Shown here: piece by piece, positions 53,175-63,930 of the stretch
How the letters are laid out: every line of letters starts with the position of its first letter
Numbering within the stretch: the first letter of the stretch is position 1
NCBI RefSeq assembly: GCF_947496875.1
Contig: NZ_CANMEH010000006.1
Location: 140,680-204,679 of the forward strand
Direction: 5' to 3'
Source: an uncultured Paracoccus sp.
GTDB taxonomy: Bacteria > Pseudomonadota > Alphaproteobacteria > Rhodobacterales > Rhodobacteraceae
DNA: 64,000 nt
The notes under the pieces: generated by a model
Database searches by the model: none
What the model saw: the letters and a program-made list of their open reading frames with translations, nothing else
Told to the model about the DNA's origin: nothing
Position numbers and translations under genes: made by a program

Positions 53175-53199
53175 GGAACGCCAGCGGCACCGTCGCGTT
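53175..53199 (+). promoter_or_regulatory. EcfG-type general-stress promoter upstream of the DUF892 gene
   Basis: GGAAC at 53175-53179 and CGTT at 53196-53199 are separated by exactly 16 bases, matching the alphaproteobacterial EcfG sigma-factor consensus GGAAC-N16/17-CGTT. Transcription would begin near 53206, about 30 bases before the ATG at 53236. The gene downstream belongs to a family known for stress induction, which supports the match. Confidence 0.6.
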
Positions 53200-53235
53200 G
53201 GGTCGCCAACGACCACCTGCGGAAAGGAACGCCCC

Positions 53236-53736
53236 ATGGCAACGATCAAGAATCTCAAGGACCTCTATATCGACGGCGTGAAGGACATGCACAGCGCCTG
53301 CAAGCAGTCGATTCCCGTGACCGAGGAGATGGTGCGCGCCGCCCAGAGCGAGGACCTGAAGAAGGCCCTGGAGGCCAGCATCAAGGGCACCCGCGAGGGC
53401 ATGGCCAGCATGGAAAAGCTGGCGCGCGCGCATGGCGCCGATCCCGCAGGCGAGCACTGCAAGGGCATGGAAGGGCTGGCCGCCGAGGCGCGCAAGCATG
53501 CGCTGGAGGCCGAGTTCGCGGACGAGGACACCCAGGACGCGGCGATCATCGGCCAGTATCAGCGCCTCGCCCACTACGCGATCACCGGCTATGGCACGCT
53601 GAAGGCGTGGGCCAAGCGCCTCGGTTTCAATGATGATGCCAAGGTCCTGGATCAGTGCACCGCCGCGACCTACGAGGGCGACGAGGACATGACCCGGATC
53701 GCCGTCAAGGGCGGCATCAACAAGGCCGCGATGTAA
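53236..53736 (+). CDS. DUF892 ferritin-like protein (second copy)
   Basis: A 166-residue YciE/YciF-type protein. It opens with NLKDLYIDGVKDMHSACKQS (about 5-24), where several ligand positions are altered: the Tyr-Ala-Glu block of the copy at 15676-16176 (IYYAENQI) reads MHSACKQS here, losing the first glutamate. HYAITGYGTLKAWAKRLG near the C-terminus keeps the helix but also lacks the expected E-x-x-x ligand (VEHYEISRYG in the other copy). It may therefore be a di-iron-free variant. AAAGGAACG precedes the ATG, and an EcfG-like promoter is 37 bp upstream. Confidence 0.88.
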   Translation: MATIKNLKDLYIDGVKDMHSACKQSIPVTEEMVRAAQSEDLKKALEASIKGTREGMASMEKLARAHGADPAGEHCKGMEGLAAEARKHALEAEFADEDTQDAAIIGQYQRLAHYAITGYGTLKAWAKRLGFNDDAKVLDQCTAATYEGDEDMTRIAVKGGINKAAM

Positions 53737-53763
53737 GCGTCGCAGCCACAGGCCCGTGGATCA

Positions 53764-53788
53764 GGGGCGCGCCCGAATGGCGCGCCCC
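53764..53788. terminator. Strong bidirectional terminator
   Basis: GGGGCGCGCC (53764-53773) and GGCGCGCCCC (53779-53788) form a perfect 10-bp stem around a CGAAT loop. It lies between the stop of the DUF892 gene (53736) and the stop of the convergent GFA-like gene (53795). Confidence 0.7.
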
Positions 53789-53794
53789 TTGCCG

Positions 53795-54216
53795 TTACAG
53801 ATGCCGGATTTCCGGCGGGGCATTCCACCAGTTGTCATGCGCACCGTCGGCCCAGCGAATGGGCGCTGCAACCAGCTCGTCCTCGGTGGCGTCGTCCAGC
53901 GCAGGGACGAAAACGGCGACGAACTCGCCGCCCATCTCTGCGATGTTGCCATGCGTCCACAACCGCGTCCCGCACGTGCCGCAGAAATAATGGTGCATGT
54001 GGTCGGACTCGTCGGCCGACGGCCGGCTGGCGGGGTTTCGGCCAGGTTGTCCTTGCCCCGCGTTATCCGAAAGCCCGCCGGATCGGGGAGGCGCAGTTCC
54101 CAATAGCGCATCTTTCGGCAGAACCGGCAGTTGCAGCGCATCGTGCCGTCCGCCAGGTCGCCTTCGGCCTCGAAGGCGACCAGACCACAGAAACAGCTGC
54201 CGTGATAGGTCTTCAC
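53795..54216 (-). pseudogene. GFA-family (Gfa-like, CENP-V/GFA domain) protein, broken by a frameshift
   Basis: The start at 54216 encodes the GFA N-terminus SCFCGLVAFEAEGDL and the zinc motif CNCRFCRK, up to about RGKDNLAE. The remaining conserved part, HYFCGTCGTRLWTHGN and the C-terminal WWNAPP, is in a different frame and ends at 53795. The switch lies around 54010-54050, near a run reading GAAACCCC on the coding strand; one missing base would restore a normal ~140-residue protein. No slippery heptamer is in phase, so programmed shifting is unlikely. GFA proteins bind zinc and some act on S-hydroxymethylglutathione. It overlaps the glyoxalase-like gene by 4 bp. It is either a real inactivation or a sequencing error. 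Confidence 0.75.
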
Positions 54217-54605
54217 CCCGCGGCTCCGTGAAACACCGCCTCGATGTTGTTGCCATCGGGGTCAAGGACAAAGCCGCCGTAATAGCCCGGATGATATTCG
54301 GGCCGCAGTCCGGGGGCGCCGTTGTCCCGCCCGCCCGCTTTCAGAGCGGCGGCGTGGAATGCATCGACCGTGGCGCGATCCGCTGCCGCCAGCGCCACGT
54401 GGACGCCGGAGACCGCCGGCCCGCCGGTCCCGACCCAGAAGTCGGGCTTGCCATCCCGGCCATAGCCCAGATGGCCGCCCCTGCCGCCCGTCTGCTGCTC
54501 GTCAACCTCAATCAGAACCGACATTCCCAGCGGCTTCAGCGCCTCATCGTAAAACGCGCGTGCCCGGTCCAGGGCCGCGACCCGCAATCCGACGTGATCA
54601 ATCAT
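54213..54605 (-). CDS. VOC-family (glyoxalase/bleomycin-resistance-like) protein
   Basis: A 130-residue single-domain VOC protein with two beta-alpha-beta3 modules. The N-terminus MIDHVGLRVAALDRARAFYD and the C-terminus GYYGGFVLDPDGNNIEAVFH contain the metal-site His4 and Glu125-type residues. SGVHVALAAADRATVDAFHA is the second module. The substrate is unknown; family members act on glyoxal-type compounds or bind drugs. The ATG at 54605 is preferred over an in-frame upstream start (54659) because it begins exactly at the first strand. Intact, unlike both neighbours; its stop overlaps the GFA-like start as ATGA. Confidence 0.85.
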   Translation of the reverse strand: MIDHVGLRVAALDRARAFYDEALKPLGMSVLIEVDEQQTGGRGGHLGYGRDGKPDFWVGTGGPAVSGVHVALAAADRATVDAFHAAALKAGGRDNGAPGLRPEYHPGYYGGFVLDPDGNNIEAVFHGAAG

Positions 54606-54693
54606 GGTCCGTATCCCTTTGCTGTATAGATAACCAAACCGAACTCGCAATAATGACAACTCGCGTCAGCATGCCCGTGGCCCGGCCCAGGGA

Positions 54694-55119
54694 TCAGTCG
54701 GTCGCCAGGGCGCGGGCGATCGCGGCCATCTCGTCGGCAGGCAGGGGCGGCGGGGCGGTGAACCCGGTGATGCCTTCCGCCATAGAGGCCAGCGAGGTCC
54801 GTCATGGACGTGCTGCAGCGGCACCACATGGGCATGGACGTGCGGCACGTCGATGACGGTAAAGAAAACCGCCACACGCTCGACCCGGTAAAGGCGCTTC
54901 ATCCGCCGGGCCAGCATCTGGCCAACCTCGATCACCCGCCCGGCAAGCGGCGCCGGCAGGTCCTCGAGCCAGCAGTGATGCTCGCCCAGGATGACCAGCG
55001 TGTGGCCGGGACGGATCGCGTGCAGGTCGAGAAAAGGCGAGCACCGAGTGATCCTCGTGAACGCGGTGGGCCGGGATATCATCCTCGGCGATACGGCAGA
55101 ACAGGCAGTCGTCGGGCAT
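54694..55119 (-). pseudogene. HIT-family protein broken by two compensating single-base indels
   Basis: From ATG 55119 the HIT N-terminus [20 protein letters not shown] is read in one frame. Near 55032-55035 a run of four T on the coding strand has one base too many, shifting the frame; the following [18 protein letters not shown] and the catalytic VPHVHAHVVPLQHVHD are in that second frame. Near 54805-54815 one base is missing, and the original frame resumes with SLASMAEGITGF to a TGA at 54694. Repairing both gives an intact ~141-residue HIT hydrolase with HVHAHV. As given, the frame from 55119 stops at 54802. Either a sequencing error or a genuine pseudogene. Confidence 0.8.
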
Positions 55120-55215
55120 GGCGACACCATATCTCTCGTGGCAGACGGGATGGTGGGCCTGACCGGCATCGGAAGCAACCGTCCCGATCGGAAGGCCGCT
55201 GTCCGCGAACGAACG

Positions 55216-55242
55216 ACAAAGGCCGCCCCACGGGGCGGCCTT
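55216..55242 (-). terminator. Rho-independent terminator of tuf
   Basis: On the minus strand AAGGCCGCCC (55242-55233) pairs with GGGCGGCCTT (55228-55219) around a four-base loop, followed by a short T-rich tract. It begins about 33 bp after the tuf stop. Confidence 0.75.
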
Positions 55243-55275
55243 CGGGTTCTTGTGCAGCAGCGCCGCAGGGTCGGA

Positions 55276-56451
<1,176 letters not shown>

Positions 56452-56509
56452 CATGGCCTCCTGGTGACGGGCGGCGGCGACTCCGCCCCCTCGAGAAACA
56501 TCGCCGCGA

Positions 56510-56537
56510 CTTATAAGCGGCAGGGGGGAAAATCAAG
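56510..56537 (-). promoter_or_regulatory. Candidate sigma-70 promoter of tuf
   Basis: On the minus strand, CTTGAT (56537-56532) and TATAAG (56515-56510) are 16 bases apart. This agrees with the alphaproteobacterial housekeeping consensus. The start would lie near 56503, leaving a leader of about 50 bases before the tuf ATG. Confidence 0.5.
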
Positions 56538-56647
56538 CGCCGCAGGCAGGCGAGAGCAGGCAATGTCAGGGCGCTTGCGCGCCACGGGGAGCCGTGAGAT
56601 GCCGGCAGTCGCATCAGGGCTGCGAACCGCCGATAGGACCCCCGGAC

Positions 56648-57046
56648 ATGGACACCAGGACGATGGAAACGGAGTGGGCGCCGCGGATGCTGAGCATTCT
56701 GCGGATCGTCAGCGCGCTCATCTTCTTTGCGCATGGCACGCAGAAGATCCTCGGCTTCCCGGCCTCCGACATGAACCCCCCGGCCCTTTCGCTGTCATGG
56801 ACGGCGGGAATGCTGGAACTGGTGGGCGGTGCGCTGCTGATCATCGGGCTGTTCACCCGTCCTGTCGCCTTCGTGCTGTCGGGGCTGATGGCGTTCGCGT
56901 ACTGGATCGCCCATGCCCCGCAAGGGCCGTTTCCGGCCCTGAACGGCGGTGACGCGGCCATCCTCTATTGCTTCGTGTTCCTCTATTTCGTGTTCGCCGG
57001 CCCGGGGCCGTGGAGCGTCGATGCGATGCGCCGGGACACAGCCTAG
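56648..57046 (+). CDS. DoxX family membrane protein
   Basis: A 132-residue protein with four predicted helices. [20 protein letters not shown] (about 18-37) holds the conserved H-G-x-x-K of DoxX proteins, and [20 protein letters not shown] (about 61-80) the conserved G-G/R region. Function is unsettled; relatives form redox-linked membrane complexes (DoxX/SodA/SseA in mycobacteria). ATG at 56648 has AGGA ten bases upstream; ATG at 56663 is possible. It stands alone between the tuf promoter and the TerB-like gene. Confidence 0.87.
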   Translation: MDTRTMETEWAPRMLSILRIVSALIFFAHGTQKILGFPASDMNPPALSLSWTAGMLELVGGALLIIGLFTRPVAFVLSGLMAFAYWIAHAPQGPFPALNGGDAAILYCFVFLYFVFAGPGPWSVDAMRRDTA

Positions 57047-57206
57047 ACGCCCGAACCGCACCTGATCGACGGCTCCGGCGATCTCCGCCGTCCTGACCTG
57101 CGCCTGCTCGTCCAACTGGAGTGACCTGCGCAATCTGTGGACGAGCGTATCCGGCGCATGCGGCGCCTCGCGGCCGCACGGGCGCGATCAGCCGCTGTCT
57201 GCCTGC

Positions 57207-57231
57207 GGAACCCGCCGCCCGGCGGCGCGTT
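57207..57231 (+). promoter_or_regulatory. EcfG-type general-stress promoter upstream of the TerB-like gene
   Basis: GGAAC at 57207-57211 is followed, after 16 bases, by CGTT at 57228-57231, an exact match to the EcfG consensus. The spacer is itself a GC-rich inverted repeat. The start would be near 57238, about 52 bases before the ATG at 57290. Confidence 0.55.
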
Positions 57232-57289
57232 CGCCCGGCAGACAGACGTCGGCGCATCCTGCAGTCCGGCGCAGATTCCGGAGGAAGCC

Positions 57290-58216
57290 ATGTCCCTGAT
57301 GAAATCACTCGCCCGGGTTGCCGCAGGCGTCATGCTGGCGAAAGGCGTCGGTTCGATGATGCAGCGGGGCCAGTCCCCGCAGCAGGGCCGGAGGTCGACC
57401 CGCACCACCGGCGGCGGGATCCTGGGTGACCTGCTGGGCGGCCGCGGGTCCACCGGCTCGGCCGGCGGTGGACTCGGCGGCATGCTGGGACAGGTGCTGG
57501 GCGGCCGGACCGCGGCGAACCCCGGCACCGGGCGCCCCTATGGCGGATCGATGTCGGGCGGCGCGTCCGGCGGGCTGGGCGGCATCCTCGACCAGTTCAC
57601 CCGCGCCGGCGCGACCCGCACCGGCAGCATGAGCGGCGGCACGACGGGCGGGGCGTCCGGTGGCATGGGCGGTCTGCTGGGCGGCCTGCTGGGGGGTGCC
57701 GCCGGGGGCGCCGCGGCCGGGGGGCTTGGCGGCCTGCTGGGCGACATGCTGAACGGGCCCGCGCAGCGGGGCGCGCAGCCCCGCAACGACCGCAGCTTTG
57801 GCGAGGAATTCAACGACGCGCTGGTCCGGCAGGACGAGCCGGAGGTGCCGCCCACCCCCGAACAGAACGCGGTGGCCGGGCTGATGCTGCGTGCCATGAT
57901 CCAGGCGGCGAAGGCCGACGGCAAGATCGACGATCAGGAGCGCGAACGGCTGCTGGGGCAGCTTGGCGATCTCGACGATGCGGACCGGCAGTTCATCCGT
58001 GACCAGATGGCGGCGCCCGTGGATGCCGCCGGGCTGGCGCGCGAGGTTCCGCAGGGTCTGGAACGGCAGGTCTACATGATGTCAGTGCTTGCCATCGACT
58101 TCGACAACGAGGCCGAAGCCCGTTACCTCCACGACCTTGCGCAGGCGCTGGGGCTGGCGCAGGATGACGTGAACGAAGTGCACGAAAAGGTAGGCGTGCA
58201 GAACCTTTACGGCTGA
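57290..58216 (+). CDS. TerB-like protein with Gly-rich N-terminus (DUF533 family)
   Basis: A 308-residue protein. Residues about 1-25 are a short amphipathic/hydrophobic start (SLARVAAGVMLAKG). Residues about 40-165 are low complexity, with repeated GGLGG and GGxLGG units including GLLGGLLGGAAGGAAAGG, which could be membrane-associating. Residues about 195-305 form a helical TerB-type domain with acidic metal-site region KADGKIDDQERERLLGQL (about 215-232). It matches the DUF533 family of inner-membrane proteins. GGAGGAAG precedes the ATG, and an EcfG-like promoter lies upstream, so it is probably a stress protein. Molecular role unknown. Confidence 0.85.
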   Translation: MSLMKSLARVAAGVMLAKGVGSMMQRGQSPQQGRRSTRTTGGGILGDLLGGRGSTGSAGGGLGGMLGQVLGGRTAANPGTGRPYGGSMSGGASGGLGGILDQFTRAGATRTGSMSGGTTGGASGGMGGLLGGLLGGAAGGAAAGGLGGLLGDMLNGPAQRGAQPRNDRSFGEEFNDALVRQDEPEVPPTPEQNAVAGLMLRAMIQAAKADGKIDDQERERLLGQLGDLDDADRQFIRDQMAAPVDAAGLAREVPQGLERQVYMMSVLAIDFDNEAEARYLHDLAQALGLAQDDVNEVHEKVGVQNLYG

Positions 58217-58315
58217 TCCGGCGCGCTGCCCGTCTCTGCGCCGTGCCACGGCAGGCGCCGGGGCGGGCAGTGCAGCCGGCCATCCGTCCCCGAGCGACCT
58301 CAGGAGGAGAATGAG

Positions 58316-58768
58316 ATGCGTTTGCTAGTTGCCGCTGCCCTGACACTGGTTCCCGCGATGGCGGTGGGTCAGGAAACCGCCGTCGATCAGGCCCTTGAGG
58401 CGCGGCAGGGTTTCATGACCATGCTGGGGACGAACATGGGTACGCTCGCCGGCATGGCCAAGGGCGAGATCTCCTATGACGAGACCCAGGCGGTCAGGGC
58501 CGCGACCAACATCCAGGCGCTGACCGGCTATGATCCCACGATGCACTTCATCGAGGGCACCAGCACCGACGACCTGCAGGACCGGACCGAGGCGCTGCCG
58601 GACATCTGGCTGGACCTTGAGGGGTTCGGCGAGAAATACGCGGGCCTGCAGCAGGCGGCCCAGGGCATTCCGGACGCCGTTCGGGGCGGTCAGGAGAATG
58701 TCGGGCCGGTGGTCGAAAAGCTCGGCGGCGCCTGCAAGGAATGTCACGACGACTTCCGGAAGAAATGA
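58316..58768 (+). CDS. cycP: Cytochrome c' (class II cytochrome c)
   Basis: A 150-residue periplasmic four-helix-bundle c-type cytochrome. A Sec signal (about 1-18) precedes ALEARQGFMTMLGTNMG, and the C-terminal heme motif CKECH at 140-144 (Cys140, Cys143, His144) is followed by DDFRKK, as in cytochrome c'. Relatives bind NO or CO and protect against nitrosative stress, or shuttle electrons. AGGAGGAGAATG carries the Shine-Dalgarno site. Its stop overlaps the next start as ATGA, coupling it to the cytochrome b gene. Confidence 0.92.
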   Translation: MRLLVAAALTLVPAMAVGQETAVDQALEARQGFMTMLGTNMGTLAGMAKGEISYDETQAVRAATNIQALTGYDPTMHFIEGTSTDDLQDRTEALPDIWLDLEGFGEKYAGLQQAAQGIPDAVRGGQENVGPVVEKLGGACKECHDDFRKK

Positions 58769-59349
58769 ACGGCACGCCCGTTCGCGTGAAACTGTGGGAC
58801 CCGTTCCTTCGCGGGTTCCACTGGCTGCTTGCAGCCTCGGTCATCATCGGCTGGACCCTGGGCCAGTTCGGTCCGTCCAAGATGACGCTTCATTTCTGGC
58901 TGGGCTACCTGTCGGGCGCGCTGATCCTGTTCCGGGTGGTCTGGGGGCTCGTCGGCCCGCCAGAGGCCCGCTTCATCCATTTTCTCAGCGGGCCCCGCGC
59001 GATCATCCGCTATGCGCGGGGCATGTTCCGCCGCGAACCCAGCTATTGGCACGGTCATAATCCGATGGGCGCGTGGTCGGTGATCGCGCTGCTGGTGCTG
59101 ATCGCCCTGCAGGTCGCCAGCGGGCTGGTCAGCGATCCGGACGACTACATCAATATCGGCCCGCTGGCGTCCGAGGTCAGCGCCGCGACCCGCAAGCTGG
59201 CCCTGCGCTGGCACCACATCGGCAGCACGCTGATCCTGATCATGGTGGTGCTGCATGTCGGCATCGTGCTGTTCTACCGGTACTGGAAGCACGAGGATCT
59301 GATCCGGCCGATGATCACCGGCTGGAAAGAGGTCATTCGCCGGGACTGA
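58765..59349 (+). CDS. Cytochrome b561-type diheme membrane protein
   Basis: A 194-residue inner-membrane protein with four helices and histidine pairs for two b hemes: FHWLLAAS (about 17-24), MTLHFWLGYLSG (about 41-52) and LRWHHIGSTLILIMVVLHVG (about 149-168). The PMGAWSVIALLVLIALQVASG segment (about 101-121) is the third helix. It is co-translated with the cytochrome c' gene, so it most likely passes electrons from the quinol pool to that cytochrome. This organisation is also seen in related Rhodobacterales. ATG at 58765 follows GGAAGAA. Confidence 0.92.
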   Translation: MNGTPVRVKLWDPFLRGFHWLLAASVIIGWTLGQFGPSKMTLHFWLGYLSGALILFRVVWGLVGPPEARFIHFLSGPRAIIRYARGMFRREPSYWHGHNPMGAWSVIALLVLIALQVASGLVSDPDDYINIGPLASEVSAATRKLALRWHHIGSTLILIMVVLHVGIVLFYRYWKHEDLIRPMITGWKEVIRRD

Positions 59350-59372
59350 TCCTGCGCCGGTGCCCGCCGCGC

Positions 59373-61622
<2,250 letters not shown>

Positions 61623-61810
61623 GGGGCGCATCGATAGGCAAGCGACACCTTCAGGGAAAGGTGCGACGTACCTACTGGTGCATTTTTGATGCGATTGGCA
61701 GGTCGTCGACAAGATTCCGCGAAGGCGCGGGAACGGCGGCGCGGGCGAGGCGTTCAACAGGGTGAATGCAACGGAAAGGACAGCCCCGCAGAAGCGGGGC
61801 GACGACGCGG

Positions 61811-62161
61811 ATGTTCAGGATACTGATCGTGACATTGTCGGCACTTTTTGCCGCGCTGGCGCTGTTGGGACCGGGGCCGAGTGGGCCTTCGTCCACGATG
61901 GCCGGCTTTGGCACGGCCGGGCTGCTGTCCGATCCGCGCGCCTTCAACAGGCTCCAGTCCACGGCGGACCAGCCCGTCAGACTGGCGCGGGACGTCCGGA
62001 TATGGGCCGAGCCGACGCTGAAGTCGCAGGTCGTCGGTCTGCTGAAAGGCGGCGATAAGGTCCAGATCCTGCACGAGGCGCGTCCCGGCTGGATGACGGT
62101 GATGCTGCCCGAGAGCGTCGGCTACATTCCCGCGCGGGCCGTCGAGCGGATCGCGAACTAA
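61811..62161 (+). CDS. SH3-domain protein, exported
   Basis: A 116-residue protein with a hydrophobic signal ([20 protein letters not shown]) and a C-terminal bacterial SH3 domain of about 60 residues ([36 protein letters not shown] and a GYIPARAVE end). It could bind cell-wall peptides or act as a regulator in the periplasm. A longer reading from ATG 61766 would place a 7-bp stem-loop (GCCCCGC/GCGGGGC, 61783-61800) inside the coding region; with the chosen start, the loop sits just upstream of the ATG. It is divergent from parC, and the short-chain dehydrogenase gene follows 11 bp after its stop. Confidence 0.8.
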   Translation: MFRILIVTLSALFAALALLGPGPSGPSSTMAGFGTAGLLSDPRAFNRLQSTADQPVRLARDVRIWAEPTLKSQVVGLLKGGDKVQILHEARPGWMTVMLPESVGYIPARAVERIAN

Positions 62162-62172
62162 GCCGCGGCCGG

Positions 62173-62991
62173 GTGCCCACCGTTCTCATCACCGGCTGTT
62201 CGTCCGGCATCGGTCTGAATGCGGCGCTCACACTGAAAGCGCGCGGCTGGACCGTGCTCGCCACCTGCCGCAACCCCGACGACCTGCGGGCGCGCGCCGC
62301 CGAAGGGATGGTGCCGATCGCGATGGATCTGTCCGACCCGCACTCGGTCGAGGCGGCGGCGACGGCGGCGCTGTCGCATGGTCCCGTCGACGCGCTGGTC
62401 AACAATGCCGCCTTTGCGCTGCCCGGCGCCGTCGAGGATCTGCCGCGCGACGGTCTGCGCGCGATCTTCGAGGCCAATCTGTTCGGTACGCATGACCTGA
62501 CGCGGTGCCTGATCCCGCATTTCCGGGCCAATGGCGCCGGGCGCATCGTCAATGTCAGTTCGGTCCTCGGGCTCGTCGGCATTCCCTGGCGCGGGGCCTA
62601 TGTCGCCACGAAATTCGCGCTGGAAGGGCTGACCGACGTGCTGCGGCTGGAAATGGCCGACACCCCGATCAGGGTGGTCCTGATCGAACCCGGCCCGATC
62701 ACCAGCCGGATCCGGGTGAATTCCATCCCGCATTTCGAACGCCATGTCGACTGGCGCTCCAGCCCCCGGGCCGACCAGTACCGGTCCCATCTGCTGAAGC
62801 GGTTGTACGAGCCATCGGGCAAGGACCGGTTCGAGTTGCCACCCTCTGCCGTCAGCGAGCGGCTGGTCCATGCGCTGGAAAGCCGATCGCCCCGCGCCCG
62901 CTATGTCGTGACCACCCCCACCCGCATCGCGGCAGTGGGGCGCCGGGTGCTGCCGACGCGCGCACTGGACTGGTTCGCCCGGCGGAGCTAG
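62173..62991 (+). CDS. Short-chain dehydrogenase/reductase
   Basis: A 272-residue classical SDR. The NAD(P) motif TGCSSGIG (about 7-14) carries T-G-x3-G-x-G. NNAA is near residue 77, Ser in VNVSSVLG near 122, and the catalytic Y-x3-K in YVATKFALEGL near 139-149. The extended C-terminus (about 195-260) resembles oxidoreductases annotated as 3-oxoacyl- or retinol-dehydrogenase-like. A GTG start at 62173 is used. The substrate is unknown. It follows the SH3 gene by 11 bp, so the two are probably cotranscribed. Confidence 0.87.
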   Translation: MPTVLITGCSSGIGLNAALTLKARGWTVLATCRNPDDLRARAAEGMVPIAMDLSDPHSVEAAATAALSHGPVDALVNNAAFALPGAVEDLPRDGLRAIFEANLFGTHDLTRCLIPHFRANGAGRIVNVSSVLGLVGIPWRGAYVATKFALEGLTDVLRLEMADTPIRVVLIEPGPITSRIRVNSIPHFERHVDWRSSPRADQYRSHLLKRLYEPSGKDRFELPPSAVSERLVHALESRSPRARYVVTTPTRIAAVGRRVLPTRALDWFARRS

Positions 62992-63039
62992 GGTGGCGGA
63001 CGCGCGATGCAGTTGGCGTCGCGCCCAAAGGCGGGTCTG

Positions 63040-63240
63040 ATGCAAGACAAACCCCTGTTCCTGCTCGCCGCGCTGGCGGTTCTGGTCGTGACCGCGATTC
63101 TGGCGACAGGTCTGGCCGGCTTTGCACGCGGCGGAGAGTTCAATCGGCGCAACGGCAACCGGCTGATGCGGTGGCGGATCATCGCGCAGGCCGTGGCATT
63201 GCTGCTGATCCTGGGCTTCGTGGCGATCAGGGACAGCTGA
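63040..63240 (+). CDS. Twin-transmembrane-helix small protein (HIG1-like)
   Basis: A 66-residue protein with two helices (about 6-25 and 43-61) joined by a GEFNRRNGNRLMRWR loop. The layout and the N-R-x2-R-W-R loop match small HIG1-domain proteins that associate with cytochrome oxidase complexes. It is normally found upstream of the adenosyltransferase and etfBA in Rhodobacterales, as here. Its stop overlaps the next start (TGATG). ATG at 63040 follows AAAGGCGGG. Confidence 0.85.
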   Translation: MQDKPLFLLAALAVLVVTAILATGLAGFARGGEFNRRNGNRLMRWRIIAQAVALLLILGFVAIRDS

Positions 63241-63812
63241 TGGTCGTCCTGAATCGCATCTACACCCGCACCGGCGACCGGGGTGACACGGCCCTGTCCG
63301 ACGGCAGCCGTGTCGCCAAGCACGATCCTCGGGTCGAAGCCTACGGTACCGTTGACGAACTGAACGCCACGCTGGGCCTGTGCCGTCTCGTCGCCGAGGG
63401 GGAGCTGGCCGACCGCCTGTCGATGATCCAGAACGACCTGTTCGATCTTGGCGCGGACCTGTCGCGCCCCGACCTGGCGGCGGATGCCGATGCCGGCCAT
63501 CCGGTGCTGCGGGTCATCCAGTCGCAGGTGGACCGGCTGGAATCCGAGATCGACGCGATGAACGCCGCGCTCGACCCGCTGCGCAGCTTCATCCTGCCGG
63601 GCGGCTCGCCCTTGGCGGCACATCTACACCTGGCGCGGACGGTCGCGCGGCGGGCGGAACGCCGGGCCACGGACTTGGCCGCAGGCGGCGACGTCAATCC
63701 GGCGGCCATCCGGTATCTCAACCGACTGTCGGACTGGCTGTTCGTGGCCGCACGCGTGGCGAACGTCGACGCCGGCGGCGACATCCTGTGGGTTCCGGGC
63801 GCGTCACGGTGA
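63240..63812 (+). CDS. PduO-type cob(I)alamin adenosyltransferase
   Basis: A 190-residue trimeric-type enzyme that transfers the adenosyl group of ATP to cob(I)alamin. The ATP-binding N-terminus IYTRTGDRGDTAL (about 7-19), VEAYGTVDELNATLGL (about 32-47), DLFDLGADLSRP (about 69-80), and the C-terminal block RAERRATDL, YLNRLSDWLFVAARVAN (about 156-172) are all conserved. The ATG overlaps the TGA of the preceding gene. The product cofactor would serve B12 enzymes encoded elsewhere. etfB follows after 118 bp. Confidence 0.94.
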   Translation: MVVLNRIYTRTGDRGDTALSDGSRVAKHDPRVEAYGTVDELNATLGLCRLVAEGELADRLSMIQNDLFDLGADLSRPDLAADADAGHPVLRVIQSQVDRLESEIDAMNAALDPLRSFILPGGSPLAAHLHLARTVARRAERRATDLAAGGDVNPAAIRYLNRLSDWLFVAARVANVDAGGDILWVPGASR

Positions 63813-63930
63813 AGAGACGGCGGCCGCAGCCCCCGCCTCAGCCCCGGTGGTCCGATTTGCCCTGTAAAACCCCGGGCCGCCCCGCTATCTGGTCACTGGA
63901 TTATGTGACGCATCAAGGGGAGATGGGCCG

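Noticed and set aside
54010..54050. Programmed -1 frameshifting in the GFA-like gene
   Set aside because: No X-XXY-YYZ heptamer is in the correct phase and no downstream stem-loop is evident, so mutation or error is simpler.
57410..57790. Tandem DNA repeat or CRISPR-like array
   Set aside because: The repetition is in glycine codons of a real reading frame, without regular repeat and spacer lengths.
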